Below are positions 17,328 through 27,079 of a stretch of DNA of 64,000 nucleotides, piece after piece. The notes below the pieces were generated by a model, which searched no databases, had not been told where the DNA came from, and worked only from the letters and a program-made list of their open reading frames with translations. This DNA is from Desulfovibrio subterraneus (GTDB lineage Bacteria; Desulfobacterota; Desulfovibrionia; Desulfovibrionales; Desulfovibrionaceae): positions 124,001 to 188,000 of the forward strand of contig NZ_BLVO01000005.1 in NCBI RefSeq assembly GCF_013340285.1, written 5' to 3'. A program made the translations under genes and the position numbers. How positions within the stretch are numbered: position 1 is the stretch's first letter; the number at the start of each line of letters is the position of its first letter.

Positions 17328-17704
17328 ATGTTCTCGGTGGCAATATCCGGTAAAGGCTCCCTATCTGTTCTCTTGATCGGAGAAATATGTCTGCGTTCAT
17401 GGCTTGCAGGCGGCAAAAGGATATCCCTTTCGGGTATCACCGCGTCGGGCCGGTTGCAAGGTCGGGCAGGCGGGGTGTATGGTGCGCCGGTCGCAGCATG
17501 CGCGGGGCCGCTGGCTTTCCCGTGCGGGTGCCGGTTGTATCCGGCAGGCATCTGCCAGGTCTTATGCAGGTGTCATGGTGGTGTCATCTGGCCGTATCTG
17601 GTCTGTACAAGCCATACATACATCCGGCAGACCCTTCCGTCTTGCATGCGCGACGTGGCGCGGCATCATTCATCGTGTTCATTCCGCTTATGCAGGAGAG
17701 TTCC
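17328..17704. other. Divergent intergenic region
   Basis: 377 bp between the YaeQ-like gene (minus) and an aminotransferase (plus) should hold both promoters. An open plus-strand frame runs through it into the aminotransferase, but it lacks a ribosome binding site and any family similarity. No clear operator was seen. Confidence 0.4.
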
Positions 17705-18919
17705 ATGTCCTCAGCATCCGTTACGCCTCCGGCTGTCCGCAAGATAAGCCGACGGGTTCAGAATATTCGCATTTCCGCCACCAAGCTCATGCCCATGCTG
17801 GCCGCCAAGGTGGGCGGCTGTGTATCTCTTGGGCAGGGGGTTCCCTCCTTTGCCACGCCCCCGCATATTGCGGAGGCAGTGTGCCGCGCTTTGCGCGAAG
17901 AACCCTCCGTGGGCAAGTATTCGCTGCAGCCGGGCATGCCCGCCCTGCGCGAGGCCATTGCCGAAGGGCTGGCGCGCGACAAGGGGTTTCATGTGGACCC
18001 CGATACGGAAATCGGCGTGACTGTGGGAGCCATGGAGGCTCTGCTCATGGCGATTTTGACCATCGTTGACCGCGGGGAAGAGGTGATTATTCCTTCGCCG
18101 GGGTACGCATCCCACGCGGAACAGGTGCTCATGGCGGAAGGGCGCCCCGTGTATGTGCCGCTGCGCCCCGCAGACTGGGGGCTGGATGTGGACGCCATCC
18201 GCGCTGCCGTGACCGACCGCACCCGCGCCGTTATTCTGTGCAACCCCGGCAACCCCACCGGCACGGTGTATGATGAAGCCGATGTGCGTGCACTGTGCGC
18301 ACTGGCGCTGGAGCGTGACTTCGTCATCATCTCCGACGAAACGTACGATTTCATGGTGTTCGGCGCTGACGGCGAACCGGCTCCCATGCCCTTCAGCCCT
18401 GCCAGCCTGCCGGAGATGCGTGACCATGTCATCTGCATCAATTCCTTTTCCAAGAAGTATGCCCTGACCGGCTGGCGCGTGGGCTATGTTGCGGCGGACA
18501 AGGGCTGGATGGCCGAACTGCTCAAGGTGCACGATGCCGCAGCCATATGCGCCCCCACCGTTTCGCAGCATGCGGCTCTGGCAGCCCTGCGCGGACCGCA
18601 GGATTGCGTGGCTGAAATGCAGCGTTCGCTGGAGGCACGGCGTGCACTTACCTGCAAGGCGCTTGATGCCATGAGCGGGCATTTTTCGTATGTCGCACCG
18701 CGCGGCGCGTTTTACGTGATGGCCAAGTATCTGTTCACAGGCGCACCTTCTCCGGACGTTGCACGGCGGATTCTTGAAGAAGCCAGAGTCATCACCATCC
18801 CCGGTGGTTCTTTCGGGCCGGAAGGCGAAGGGCATCTGCGCCTGTCATTCGGCGGCGATGAAGCAGAGCTTGCCGAGTGCTTCAAGCGTCTTGAAGCATG
18901 GGCAAAGGACGCCCGCTAG
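17705..18919 (+). CDS. Class I/II PLP-dependent aminotransferase
   Basis: At 404 residues this is a fold-type I aminotransferase of the aspartate/aromatic kind. Features are SLGQGVPSF near the N-terminus, GAMEALLMAI, CNPGNPTGTVYD, the PLP-binding SDETYDFMVF, and the Schiff-base lysine in SFSKKYALTGWRVGY (K250). The substrate is uncertain. An AGGAGAG site precedes the ATG at 17705, and the frame upstream to 17387 is rejected because it precedes the family N-terminus. Its stop overlaps the GTG start of ung by one base. Confidence 0.92.
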   Translation: MSSASVTPPAVRKISRRVQNIRISATKLMPMLAAKVGGCVSLGQGVPSFATPPHIAEAVCRALREEPSVGKYSLQPGMPALREAIAEGLARDKGFHVDPDTEIGVTVGAMEALLMAILTIVDRGEEVIIPSPGYASHAEQVLMAEGRPVYVPLRPADWGLDVDAIRAAVTDRTRAVILCNPGNPTGTVYDEADVRALCALALERDFVIISDETYDFMVFGADGEPAPMPFSPASLPEMRDHVICINSFSKKYALTGWRVGYVAADKGWMAELLKVHDAAAICAPTVSQHAALAALRGPQDCVAEMQRSLEARRALTCKALDAMSGHFSYVAPRGAFYVMAKYLFTGAPSPDVARRILEEARVITIPGGSFGPEGEGHLRLSFGGDEAELAECFKRLEAWAKDAR

Positions 18920-19632
18920 TGGCACGGAAGAAGATTGTTGAGAAAGGCGGGAACGGCGCGCAGGTTCCGGCAGAATGGCTTGCGGCTGTTCCCGCATTTC
19001 GGCAGGGGGAGCACCTGCCCGTGCTCAAGGCGGTTGCCGCGCGGCGCAGCAAGGGGGCGGTCTATCCGCCAGAAGAGCTGGTGTTCAACGCGCTGCACCT
19101 TGCAGCGCCCGAGGCAGTGCGTGTGGTGATTGTGGGGCAGGACCCCTACCATGGCCCCGGTCAGGCGCACGGGCTTTCGTTCTCTGTGCCGGAAGAGGCC
19201 ATTGCTGCTGGGGCCAAGTTCCCCCCGTCTCTGCGCAATATATTCAAGGAGATAGAGGCGGAATATCCGGATAAAGCCGTTGCCTGTCAGTCACCGGATT
19301 TGACCCGCTGGGCGCGGCAGGGGGTTCTGCTGCTGAACTCCACGCTCACCGTGGATGCGGGCAAGGCCGGTTCCCATGCCGCTCTCGGTTGGGGCGCAAT
19401 TACAGACGGTATCATCGCCACGGTCAGTTCGCTGTGCGCCCCCACGGTCTTCATGCTCTGGGGCAGCCACGCCCAGCAGAAAGCCGCGCTGGTTAATTCC
19501 GCGCGGCATCTGGTTCTGGAATCTGCCCATCCCTCTCCGCTTTCCGCCTATCGCGGTTTCTTCGGCTGCGGTCATTTCAAACAGGCAAACGACTGGCTTG
19601 CTGCACAGGGCAGGGGGGCGGTAGACTGGTAA
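18919..19632 (+). CDS. ung: Uracil-DNA glycosylase, family 1
   Basis: Ung removes uracil from DNA to start base excision repair. The protein shows the family-1 water-activating motif GQDPYHGPGQAHGLSFSV (catalytic Asp near residue 75) and the minor-groove loop HPSPLSAYRGFFG. It ends with the usual FKQANDWL helix. A GTG at 18919 preceded by AAAGGA with good spacing is preferred; an ATG at 18898 inside the aminotransferase is in frame but lacks a ribosome binding site. It is translationally coupled to the upstream gene. Confidence 0.95.
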   Translation: MARKKIVEKGGNGAQVPAEWLAAVPAFRQGEHLPVLKAVAARRSKGAVYPPEELVFNALHLAAPEAVRVVIVGQDPYHGPGQAHGLSFSVPEEAIAAGAKFPPSLRNIFKEIEAEYPDKAVACQSPDLTRWARQGVLLLNSTLTVDAGKAGSHAALGWGAITDGIIATVSSLCAPTVFMLWGSHAQQKAALVNSARHLVLESAHPSPLSAYRGFFGCGHFKQANDWLAAQGRGAVDW

Positions 19633-19650
19633 CTTCTTGCCCTGCCGCCC

Positions 19651-20262
19651 TTATGCGCGCAGCAGAGGACAGTATACCTGTTCATAGGCCATGCTTGCTG
19701 AAACATAGAGGAGCATGGCGGCCATTATTCTGTTGCTTATCTGCATGAACGCGGCGTTTTCGATATTTCTTCCCATTCTTTTTCCCAGCCACGCATAGGT
19801 GACCGGTGCTCCGAATGCCAGAAAGGAGAGCACGCAGGAAAGCAGCAGAATGCCCGCTCCCGTTACCTGTGCTGCCGGAAACTGGATGGTTGCGATGGGA
19901 AGCGTGGCAATGAAGGCTTTGGGATTCAGGAGCTGCATGCACAGCCCGTCGCGAAAACCGAGGGTGAGGGCGCTCTTGTCTTCGCTCTCTCCCAGTTGCG
20001 GGCGGACGGCCCATACCTTCCATGCAAGATGGGCGATATACAGGCAACCCGCAAGACTGATGAAGGGCAGGATACGCGGTCCTATTATCATCTGACCGGT
20101 GTAGCCCAGCAGCAGAAAGAGGATGAGCATGGCAATACCCACTCCGGCGCAAAAGCGCAGAAAAGGCCTGAACGTGCCCTGTAATCCCTGTGAAAAGGCA
20201 AGAATATTGACCGGCCCCGGAGTGTACATGACACCGAGGGCATAGGCGAAGATGTGCAGCAT
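19651..20262 (-). CDS. LysE/RhtB-family amino-acid exporter
   Basis: At 203 residues with about six membrane helices, it begins MLHIFAYALGVMYTPGPVNI, the family's conserved TPGP motif, followed by a Gly-rich helix. Members export amino acids such as lysine or homoserine, or related compounds. It lies 11 nt after the AraC-type regulator gene on the same strand, so the regulator probably controls its own operon including this exporter. The substrate is unknown. Confidence 0.88.
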   Translation of the reverse strand: MLHIFAYALGVMYTPGPVNILAFSQGLQGTFRPFLRFCAGVGIAMLILFLLLGYTGQMIIGPRILPFISLAGCLYIAHLAWKVWAVRPQLGESEDKSALTLGFRDGLCMQLLNPKAFIATLPIATIQFPAAQVTGAGILLLSCVLSFLAFGAPVTYAWLGKRMGRNIENAAFMQISNRIMAAMLLYVSASMAYEQVYCPLLRA

Positions 20263-20273
20263 GTGCCCCTTCC

Positions 20274-21101
20274 TTATGAATTGAGAATGCTCGTCTGATA
20301 CTGGCGCGGCGTGATGCCGTGGCTTTTCTTGAAGTAGCGAATGAAGTGGCTCAGGTCGAAAAAGCCGCTGGCATAGGTGGCGTCAAGCAGGGACGATCCG
20401 CTGTTCAGCTGCGCAATGGCCCGCTGAATGCGGCAGTTGATGAGATACTGGTGCGGGGTGATGCTGTAGAGCTTCTTGAACTGGCGTATGAAGTGGAACT
20501 TGGAAAGCTGCGCAATGGCGCACACTTCATCCAGCTGCAGCTGCTCATGGGCGTGTTCATACATGAACTCGCGGGCAAGCAGCACATTTCTGTGCGCAGG
20601 TGTCAGCCTGTTGTCGGTGCGGTTATCACCGTACTGACGGATATTCTCGGCAAGCAGATACAGTGAGCTGTTCAGGGCGATGTCGTCGTATTCCTTGCGG
20701 GAAAGCTGCTCGTGCACGTGCAGTATGAGCTGCCGCAGGGCAGGTGACTCCACCACGTTGGCATTGGCGCGGAACTGCATGCCGTTCCGCATGCCCATGG
20801 CTGTGAAGATGTTCCCCAGCCACGACATGTTCACGTAGAGCATGACATAGCGAAGGGCGTCATCCCCTCCCGAATGACCGTCGTGAATTTCTTCCGGGCT
20901 GAACAACATGATCTGGCCGGGAGTGCTTCTCTGCATGCTGCTCACGCAGGTGAATTCCTGCACGCCCTGCAGCGTAACCCCGATGGCAAATTCCTCATGC
21001 GCATGACGTCCGTATTCAAACTCTGTCATCTGCGCCTGCAACGAGACAAGCCCCTTGTGCCGGGGCGAAGCTGCGTAGGTGAAATGATCGGTTTGCGTCA
21101 T
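20274..21101 (-). CDS. AraC-family transcriptional regulator
   Basis: The 275-residue protein has an N-terminal cupin-like ligand domain (HAHEEFAIGVTLQGVQEF, LFSPEEIHDGHSGG). Two C-terminal helix-turn-helix units follow: LDEVCAIAQLSKFHFIRQFKK and the ISPHQY-type partner SLLDATYASGFFDLSHFIRYFKKSHGITPRQY. The start at 21101 is set by AGGAGG seven bases upstream; a 25-codon extension to 21176 is not used. It probably senses a small molecule and controls the LysE exporter downstream. Confidence 0.93.
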   Translation of the reverse strand: MTQTDHFTYAASPRHKGLVSLQAQMTEFEYGRHAHEEFAIGVTLQGVQEFTCVSSMQRSTPGQIMLFSPEEIHDGHSGGDDALRYVMLYVNMSWLGNIFTAMGMRNGMQFRANANVVESPALRQLILHVHEQLSRKEYDDIALNSSLYLLAENIRQYGDNRTDNRLTPAHRNVLLAREFMYEHAHEQLQLDEVCAIAQLSKFHFIRQFKKLYSITPHQYLINCRIQRAIAQLNSGSSLLDATYASGFFDLSHFIRYFKKSHGITPRQYQTSILNS

Positions 21102-21180
21102 GGGTGAACCTCCTGCCACGTTCTTTAGCAGGCCGGGGCCTGGGAGAATTGGATGAAATTGCTGCTCTGCAGACAAGGTA

Positions 21181-21217
21181 GGCAGGGCCAGGCAGGGGCA
21201 GGCAGGGTCAGGCAGGT
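21181..21217. repeat. 10-bp tandem repeat, GGCAGGGNCA x 3.7
   Basis: Three near-identical 10-bp units (GGCAGGGCCA, GGCAGGGGCA, GGCAGGGTCA) and a partial fourth lie upstream of the AraC gene. The function is unknown; it could vary in copy number between strains. Confidence 0.7.
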
Positions 21218-21242
21218 TATGTCCGGCGCTGTTTACGCGTTG

Positions 21243-21500
21243 TTATTCCCCGATGAACTTTGCCCACAGCTTGCGCTGTCTCGGGCCGTCAAATTCGCAG
21301 AAATAGATGACCTGCCACGTGCCGAGCATGACTTCGCCGTTTTCCACAATCATCATTTGCGCGGGGCCGAAGAGCGAGGTCTTGATGTGGGCGTCGCTGT
21401 TGCCTTCCGCATGGCGGTAATCCCCGCGCAGAGGAACCAGTTTGGCCATGTTCACAGCGATGTCGCGTTTGACATCGGGGTCTGCCCCTTCGTTGATGGT
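21243..21500 (-). pseudogene. yjbQ 3' fragment, split by the island (C-terminal half)
   Basis: Reading leftward from the att core, the frame encodes TINEGADPDVKRDIAVNMAK and then VPLRGDYRHAEGNSDAHI ending at FIGE. This is the C-terminal two thirds of a YjbQ/UPF0047 protein (a family with secondary thiamine-phosphate synthase activity). The true start is missing; its 5' part is at 32964-33125 on the far side of the island. An in-frame TAG a few codons upstream, inside island DNA, closes the frame. The fragment has no evident start signal and is probably silent. Confidence 0.88.
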
Positions 21501-21515
21501 TGCTATTGAATACCC
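21471..21515. other. attL of the serine-integrase island
   Basis: The 8-bp core TTGATGGT occupies 21493-21500 and recurs at 32980-32987. Left of it is host yjbQ sequence; right of it is island sequence ending in ATACCC. Joining the two halves of yjbQ across this core restores an uninterrupted reading frame. Confidence 0.85.
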
Positions 21516-21556
21516 ATCAGTGTTCAGCTATACCACACCGAAGAGGGAATCCGAAG

Positions 21557-23338
21557 ATGATCAAGAACAACAAGGCATACAGCTACCTGCGCTTCTCAAC
21601 TCCTGACCAGATCAAGGGCGACAGCTTCAGACGACAATCCGAGATGAGCCGCCGCTACGCGGATGAGCACGGATTGGATCTGGATGAGGCGCTCTCATTC
21701 CATGACCTTGGTGTCTCCGCTTTCCGTGGCGACAACGCGCAGGCTGGTGCTCTTGGTGCCTTTCTCGAAGCCGTAGACCGTGGAATCGTTAAGCCAGGAT
21801 CAACCCTTCTGGTCGAGAGCCTGGATCGCCTTTCTCGGCAGTCTCCCTATCTGGCATTCCGCCAACTGGATAGCATCTTACGCTGTGGAGTGCGCGTAGT
21901 CACGCTCCAAGATGGCAAGGTGTACGATGCCGAGAAGGGCGAACTGGGGTTCACCGATCTCATGATGTCGCTTCTGGTCATGCAGCGAGCACACGAGGAG
22001 TCGTTGACCAAGTCGAAGCGCGGAGCAGAGGCGTGGAAGGCAAAGCGCGATAAGGCGGCAGAAGGGATGCGGAAGCTGACTGCTCTTTGTCCAGGGTGGC
22101 TCACGCTGGATAAGGAGGGGCAGAGGTTTGTGGTGGATGAGGACAAGGCGGCTGTTGTGCGCCGGATGTTCGAGATGTCCATGGACGGCCTGGGAGATCG
22201 CACTATCGCCAGGACGTTGAACGAAGAGGGTGTTCCCTCCTTCGGTAAGTCGTCAGGCTGGCGCTACGACTACGTCAGGCGGATACTGGAGAACGAGGCC
22301 GTCATTGGCGTGTACCAGCCGCATGTACGCAAGCGCGTTGACGGGAAAGAGGTACGGGTGCCTGTTGGCGATCCCATCCAGGATTACTTTCCTGCGATCG
22401 TCTCCCAGGAGGTGTTCCTGAAAGCAAAGCGGAGAAGGGTGTCCAGAGCGCTGCCGAGAGGGCGTGCTGCCGAGAAGTTTTCCAACCTGTTCACGGGACT
22501 GGCCTACTGTGGAGACTGCGGCTCACCGCTCCACTTCGAGAACAAAGGCAGACCTCCGAAAGGGTACACGTACCTGGTGTGCTCCAAGGCGCGAATGCAC
22601 ATCGGGTGTCATCGTCATACGTGGCGATATCCTGAAGCGCAGACGCACATCCTGATGAACTTCACCGAACTGGACTTCAGGACAATGTTCCCCAACCTTT
22701 ACCAGCAGTCGCAAGCTGCGGCGAACGAGGTCGAAGGCCAGATACTGATCAAGGAAGAGGAGCTTGCAAAGCTTGAGCAAGGGCTTGAGAAGCTGGCAGA
22801 CCTCCTCCTTGAGCGAGGCAGTAGCCCGACCTTGATTGGGCGACTGGACACGATGGAACAGCAGAAGGCAGCGCTACAAGAAGAGCTTGATGATCTGCGG
22901 GGCAAGCTGGACCGTGAGCTGGACAGGCAGACGGCTGTGCAAACCGGCCATGATGAAATTGGCGAGGCGCTTACAAAGTACATTGCCATCGAGCGAAAGG
23001 GGGATCCTGAGGCGATCCTTTCTGCCAGACGACGGTTGCATCAGCTCCTCAAGCGTGTGGTAGACAAGATCACGTTCACCCCATCAACGGGTGAAGACGG
23101 TCTGCATGGTATCATAGAGATCAGTTTCCAGGGCGTGGCGGAGTATACGCGGCGTATCAAGGTTGCGAAGGGACAGCAGGATTCACAGGGTTACAAGGTC
23201 GTGCAGGGGCAGGAGCAGCATGCCGTTACCGTCCTTGAAGCTACGTGGCCTCCTGTGAGTCGTATCGAATCCACCTCCTTCATCGTAGACCAGATTCGGC
23301 GGGATCTGATGCGGCAAACTCCGAAGCAGGACAAGTAA
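21557..23338 (+). CDS. Large serine recombinase (integrase of the island)
   Basis: The 593-residue protein has a resolvase catalytic domain at the N-terminus (YLRFSTPDQ, probable nucleophile S14; SLDRLSRQSP) and a recombinase domain. It also has a zinc ribbon (CGDCGSPLHF ... YLVCSKARMHIGC, about residues 320-360) and a long C-terminal coiled coil. This is the usual layout of phage-type large serine integrases, which recombine attP with attB in one direction. It begins 57 nt inside attL. The ATG at 21557 is the family N-terminus; the frame upstream crosses the att core and is not used. Confidence 0.93.
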   Translation: MIKNNKAYSYLRFSTPDQIKGDSFRRQSEMSRRYADEHGLDLDEALSFHDLGVSAFRGDNAQAGALGAFLEAVDRGIVKPGSTLLVESLDRLSRQSPYLAFRQLDSILRCGVRVVTLQDGKVYDAEKGELGFTDLMMSLLVMQRAHEESLTKSKRGAEAWKAKRDKAAEGMRKLTALCPGWLTLDKEGQRFVVDEDKAAVVRRMFEMSMDGLGDRTIARTLNEEGVPSFGKSSGWRYDYVRRILENEAVIGVYQPHVRKRVDGKEVRVPVGDPIQDYFPAIVSQEVFLKAKRRRVSRALPRGRAAEKFSNLFTGLAYCGDCGSPLHFENKGRPPKGYTYLVCSKARMHIGCHRHTWRYPEAQTHILMNFTELDFRTMFPNLYQQSQAAANEVEGQILIKEEELAKLEQGLEKLADLLLERGSSPTLIGRLDTMEQQKAALQEELDDLRGKLDRELDRQTAVQTGHDEIGEALTKYIAIERKGDPEAILSARRRLHQLLKRVVDKITFTPSTGEDGLHGIIEISFQGVAEYTRRIKVAKGQQDSQGYKVVQGQEQHAVTVLEATWPPVSRIESTSFIVDQIRRDLMRQTPKQDK

Positions 23339-23460
23339 GGTTGAGCTGTTTTGGCGGAAAAATCTGAGCGGGTATTCGGTATGACCGTATTCGAACTTTC
23401 CCCCCATGGGGTGTCCTTGGCTGTCGCTGCCGTGATGATGTGAAGGTCACGGAAAGGCGA

Positions 23461-23518
23461 TTGACACGTCGATGCGAATCGTACAAAACGGGCTAACCAG
23501 CGTTACGCCATTTTGTAC
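23461..23518 (+). promoter_or_regulatory. Promoter and 38-bp dyad upstream of the resolvase gene
   Basis: TTGACA at 23461 and a weak TACAAA at 23482 form a possible promoter with short spacing. The imperfect dyad at 23481-23518 has arms GTACAAAACGG and CCATTTTGTAC, with GGGCTAAC and GTTACGCC inside. It covers the -10 and ends two bases before the AAGGAG of the gene. It fits a resolvase binding site used for recombination, autorepression or both. Confidence 0.6.
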
Positions 23519-23531
23519 TAAGGAGCCACGC

Positions 23532-24230
23532 ATGAAGATCGTCGCCTACCATCGAGTATCAACAGCACGCCAGGGTAAGAGCGGCCTTGGGTTGGAAGCG
23601 CAGGAACGCTCGATCCAGGAGTATGCCCGTACCAAGGATGCCATTCTGGTTGGTGCATTCACCGAAGTTGAGAGCGGGAAGCACAACGACCGGCCAGAGC
23701 TGGGCAAGGCGTTGCACCTGGCCAAGGTCACAGGCGCTACGCTGGTGATCGCCAAGCTGGATCGTCTTTCCCGCAATGCCGCGTTCCTTCTCACACTGCG
23801 GGACAGCGGTGTCCGGTTCGTTGCGGCGGATATGCCGGAAGCGAACGATCTCACTGTGGGCGTGATGGCGCTTGTAGCTCAGCAGGAGCGGGAGGCCATT
23901 TCACGACGAACGCGGGAGGCACTGGCTGCGGCCAAGGCAAGAGGGCGGAAGCTGGGCAACCCCAATGGTGCAGCAGCATTGCAGAGAGCCGACAAGGGCA
24001 ATGCGGCCAGCATCCAGGCCATACAGTCCGCTGCGGATCGGCATGCGCTGGATCTCGCGCCGGTAATCGAATCAATACGGGCTGAGGGGATCACATCCTT
24101 CGGTAGCATGGCAGAGCAGCTCAATCAGCGTGGTATGCTTACTCCACGTGGTGGTAGCTGGCACAAGTCCTCAGTACGCAACCTGCTACAGAGGCTTGAT
24201 AGGCTTGCAGATAGCGTGGATCGGATGTAA
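23532..24230 (+). CDS. Small serine recombinase (resolvase/invertase family)
   Basis: At 232 residues this has an N-terminal resolvase domain ([15 protein letters not shown], nucleophile S10; [12 protein letters not shown]) and a short C-terminal DNA-binding part typical of resolvases and invertases. It lacks the zinc ribbon and coiled coil of the integrase next to it. It may resolve, invert or control the island rather than integrate it. The start at 23532 has AAGGAG; the upstream frame from 23472 runs through the dyad. It lies ~48 nt before hsdM. Confidence 0.92.
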   Translation: MKIVAYHRVSTARQGKSGLGLEAQERSIQEYARTKDAILVGAFTEVESGKHNDRPELGKALHLAKVTGATLVIAKLDRLSRNAAFLLTLRDSGVRFVAADMPEANDLTVGVMALVAQQEREAISRRTREALAAAKARGRKLGNPNGAAALQRADKGNAASIQAIQSAADRHALDLAPVIESIRAEGITSFGSMAEQLNQRGMLTPRGGSWHKSSVRNLLQRLDRLADSVDRM

Positions 24231-24277
24231 GCCTCATCATTCAGGAACACACTCACAACATCAAGGAAATTAGCTCC

Positions 24278-25840
24278 ATGGTTAACGGAGACATTACCAA
24301 TAGGCTCTGGGCTGCAGCAGACCAGCTTTGGGCCAACACCGGCCTTCGGCCTTCCCAGTTTTCGGTTCCGGTTCTCGGCCTCATCTTCCTGCGATACGCG
24401 GAGAAGAAGTTCGCCCTCGCAGAGGAAAAGCTCGGTCCCGTGGGATCAGGCACCCGCCGCAAGGTCAGCAAAGCCGACTACATGGCGGAAGGCGTCATCT
24501 TCCTGCGTCCTGAAGCGCGTTTCTCCTACCTTCAGCGCCTGCCGGAAGGACAGGATCTGGGCAAATCCATCAATGAGGCCATGAAAGCCATTGAGGATGA
24601 GAACGCAGACCTCAGTGGTGTGCTGCCTCATTCCTACACCCAGATCGAGAATGCGGTCCTCGTGGAGCTGCTGCGCCTTCTGGCTCCTGTTGACCTTACG
24701 GGTGACGCATTCGGGAAGGTCTACGAGTACTTCCTGGGTGAGTTCGCCCGTATGGAAGGACAGAAGGGCGGTGTGTTCTACACGCCGGAATCCATCGTTA
24801 AGCTCATCGTCGAAGTGATCCAGCCGTATCATGGCCGCATCCTCGATCCTGCGTGTGGATCCGGTGGCATGTTCGTGCATTCTGCGAACTTCGTGGAGCG
24901 TCACCACAAAAAGGCTTCCAGCGAGATCAGCGTCTTTGGTGTGGAGAAGGACCAGACCACCGTCAACCTGAACAAGATGAACCTGGCTGTCCACGGTTTG
25001 ACCGGTGATGTTCGCGTTGCCAACACCTACTACGACAGGCCGAGAGACCTGTTCCCCGAAGTGGCTGCGGCTGGAGGCTTCGACTTTGTCATGGCCAACC
25101 CGCCCTTCAACGTATCCGGTGTGGACAAGGAACGGCTGGAGAAGGACGAGCGATTCTGCTTCGGCCTGCCCAAGACGGATAACGCCAACTACCTCTGGAT
25201 CCAGCAGTTCTATTCCGCGCTCAATGCCACAGGTCGTGCCGGTTTCGTCATGGCCAACTCGGCAGGCGATGCGCGGAGTAGTGAGCAGGCCATCAGGCAG
25301 AAGCTCATCGAGAGCGGTGCCGTAGATGTAATCGTCTCCATTGGCTCCAACTTCTTCTACACCGTAACCTTGCCCTGTACTCTCTGGTTCTTTGACAAGG
25401 CCAAGGCCAATACGGAGCGGCGGGACAAGGTGCTCTTCGTTGATGCGCGGCATATCTTCCGGCAGATCGACAGGGCGCACCGTGACTTCCTGCCAGAGCA
25501 GATCGAGTTCCTCGCCAACATCGTACGCCTGTATCGTGGAGAAGCGCCTGAACTGGCAAGCGGGAGTGCTGCGCTGCTGGCTGAGAAAGGGCTGGCTGAT
25601 GGGTATGTTGACGTGCTTGGTCTGTGCAAGGTTGCAGACATGGCCGCCATTGAAGCCCAAGGTTGGAGTCTGAATCCAGGTCGGTATGTCGGTGCTGCGG
25701 AAAGGGAAGAAGATGATGCGGACTTTGCTGAACGGCTTGAAGAACTGAATGAAGAGCTTGTGGTTCTGAACGCAGAGGCGCAGGAGTTGGAGAGTGCGAT
25801 CTTAAGCAATGTGGCCCTGATGCTTGAGAGGACTGCATAA
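24278..25840 (+). CDS. hsdM: Type I restriction-modification, methyltransferase subunit
   Basis: HsdM (520 aa) methylates adenine within the site chosen by HsdS, using S-adenosylmethionine. It has the HsdM N-terminal helical domain ([19 protein letters not shown]), the AdoMet motif [11 protein letters not shown] (about residue 190) and the catalytic NPPF motif (ANPPFNVSG, about residue 274). The [15 protein letters not shown] segment is typical. Its stop overlaps the hsdS start (TAATG). An unmethylated-state switch cannot be judged from sequence. Confidence 0.96.
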   Translation: MVNGDITNRLWAAADQLWANTGLRPSQFSVPVLGLIFLRYAEKKFALAEEKLGPVGSGTRRKVSKADYMAEGVIFLRPEARFSYLQRLPEGQDLGKSINEAMKAIEDENADLSGVLPHSYTQIENAVLVELLRLLAPVDLTGDAFGKVYEYFLGEFARMEGQKGGVFYTPESIVKLIVEVIQPYHGRILDPACGSGGMFVHSANFVERHHKKASSEISVFGVEKDQTTVNLNKMNLAVHGLTGDVRVANTYYDRPRDLFPEVAAAGGFDFVMANPPFNVSGVDKERLEKDERFCFGLPKTDNANYLWIQQFYSALNATGRAGFVMANSAGDARSSEQAIRQKLIESGAVDVIVSIGSNFFYTVTLPCTLWFFDKAKANTERRDKVLFVDARHIFRQIDRAHRDFLPEQIEFLANIVRLYRGEAPELASGSAALLAEKGLADGYVDVLGLCKVADMAAIEAQGWSLNPGRYVGAAEREEDDADFAERLEELNEELVVLNAEAQELESAILSNVALMLERTA

Positions 25841-27042
25841 TGGCTCAGGCGAAGCACACAGATTGGCCAGAGGTGGCGTTGCAGGATGTCTGTGACAAGC
25901 TCACAGTTGGTCATGTGGGGTCTATGGCGAACGAGTATGTGGAAAAAGGGATACCTTTTCTTCGTTCACAAAACGTCATGCCATTTTCAGTGTCACTCTC
26001 TGATGTGAAATTCATCTCACCAGAGTTCCATAGCAAGCTGAAAAAGTCGGAACTGAGGCCTGGTGATGTCGTCGTGGTCAGGACTGGTTACCCTGGCACA
26101 GCTGCTGTGGTTCCACCTCATCTTCCAGTCTCAAACTGTGCAGATCTCGTAATCATCCGGCCATCGAATAGGTTGGATCCATACTTTCTTTCAGCGATCT
26201 TCAACTCCACTTGGGGGAAGGGCGTTGTGGCAGGGAACCTTGTCGGAGTTGCTCAACAGCACTTCAACGTTGGCGCTGCAAAGAGTATGAGGATCGCGCT
26301 TCCTCCCCTCTCAACCCAACGCCGCATCGCGTCCATCCTTTCCGCCTACGATGATCTCATCGAGAACAACACGCGGCGGATCGAGATCCTAGAGGAGATG
26401 GCTCGGAGGATATACGAGGAGTGGTTCGTCAACTTCCGTTTCCCTGGACATGAGGATGCGAAGTTCGTTGAGACGGAGCAGGGGCGGATTCCTGAAGGGT
26501 GGAAGCGAGGGAAGCTTGAGGATGTCGTTGTTCTTCAGCGTGGATTCGATTTGCCAAAGAAGCTTCGACAGGATGGTGAGTTTTTGGTCGTTTCGGCAAC
26601 GGGAGCGAGTGGTACTCATATCGAGTGCAAAGTTAAGGCTCCAGGCGTTGTTACGGGACGCTCTGGCTCGCTAGGAACCGTTTCTTACATTACACAAGAC
26701 TACTGGCCATTAAACACAACATTGTGGGGAAAGGCGTACCCCCTAGGCTCTGTAGCACTGGCATTTTTCGTGCTCAATTCCATTGACCTCAAGGGATTCA
26801 ACTCGGGGGCAGCCGTTCCGACCTTGAATCGTAATGACATACATGGCCTTCCAATGCCAATTCCTCCAAGCGGGTTGGTTGAGCAGTTTGATGAGTACGC
26901 TACACAGCTATTCAAGCTCAGGCAGAATTTGATCAATAAGAACGGCAACCTCCGTGTACAACGTGATCTCCTGCTCCCCAAACTCGTTTCAGGACAGATT
27001 GACGTATCAGACGCTGAGAACATGCTGGAAGACGTGGCCTAA
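25840..27042 (+). CDS. hsdS: Type I restriction-modification, specificity subunit
   Basis: HsdS (400 aa) carries two target-recognition domains separated by conserved helical spacers (LSTQRRIASILSAYDDLIENN and the later LVEQFDEYATQLFKLRQNLI). These dictate the two-part DNA site recognised by the complex. The second recognition domain (~26480-26900) looks AT-richer than its neighbours, as is common for exchanged specificity segments. The site itself cannot be predicted. It is coupled to hsdM and followed 37 nt later by hsdR. Confidence 0.94.
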   Translation: MAQAKHTDWPEVALQDVCDKLTVGHVGSMANEYVEKGIPFLRSQNVMPFSVSLSDVKFISPEFHSKLKKSELRPGDVVVVRTGYPGTAAVVPPHLPVSNCADLVIIRPSNRLDPYFLSAIFNSTWGKGVVAGNLVGVAQQHFNVGAAKSMRIALPPLSTQRRIASILSAYDDLIENNTRRIEILEEMARRIYEEWFVNFRFPGHEDAKFVETEQGRIPEGWKRGKLEDVVVLQRGFDLPKKLRQDGEFLVVSATGASGTHIECKVKAPGVVTGRSGSLGTVSYITQDYWPLNTTLWGKAYPLGSVALAFFVLNSIDLKGFNSGAAVPTLNRNDIHGLPMPIPPSGLVEQFDEYATQLFKLRQNLINKNGNLRVQRDLLLPKLVSGQIDVSDAENMLEDVA

Positions 27043-27079
27043 CGAACCTGTACAACTCCGAATGCAAGGCGGTCATTGA

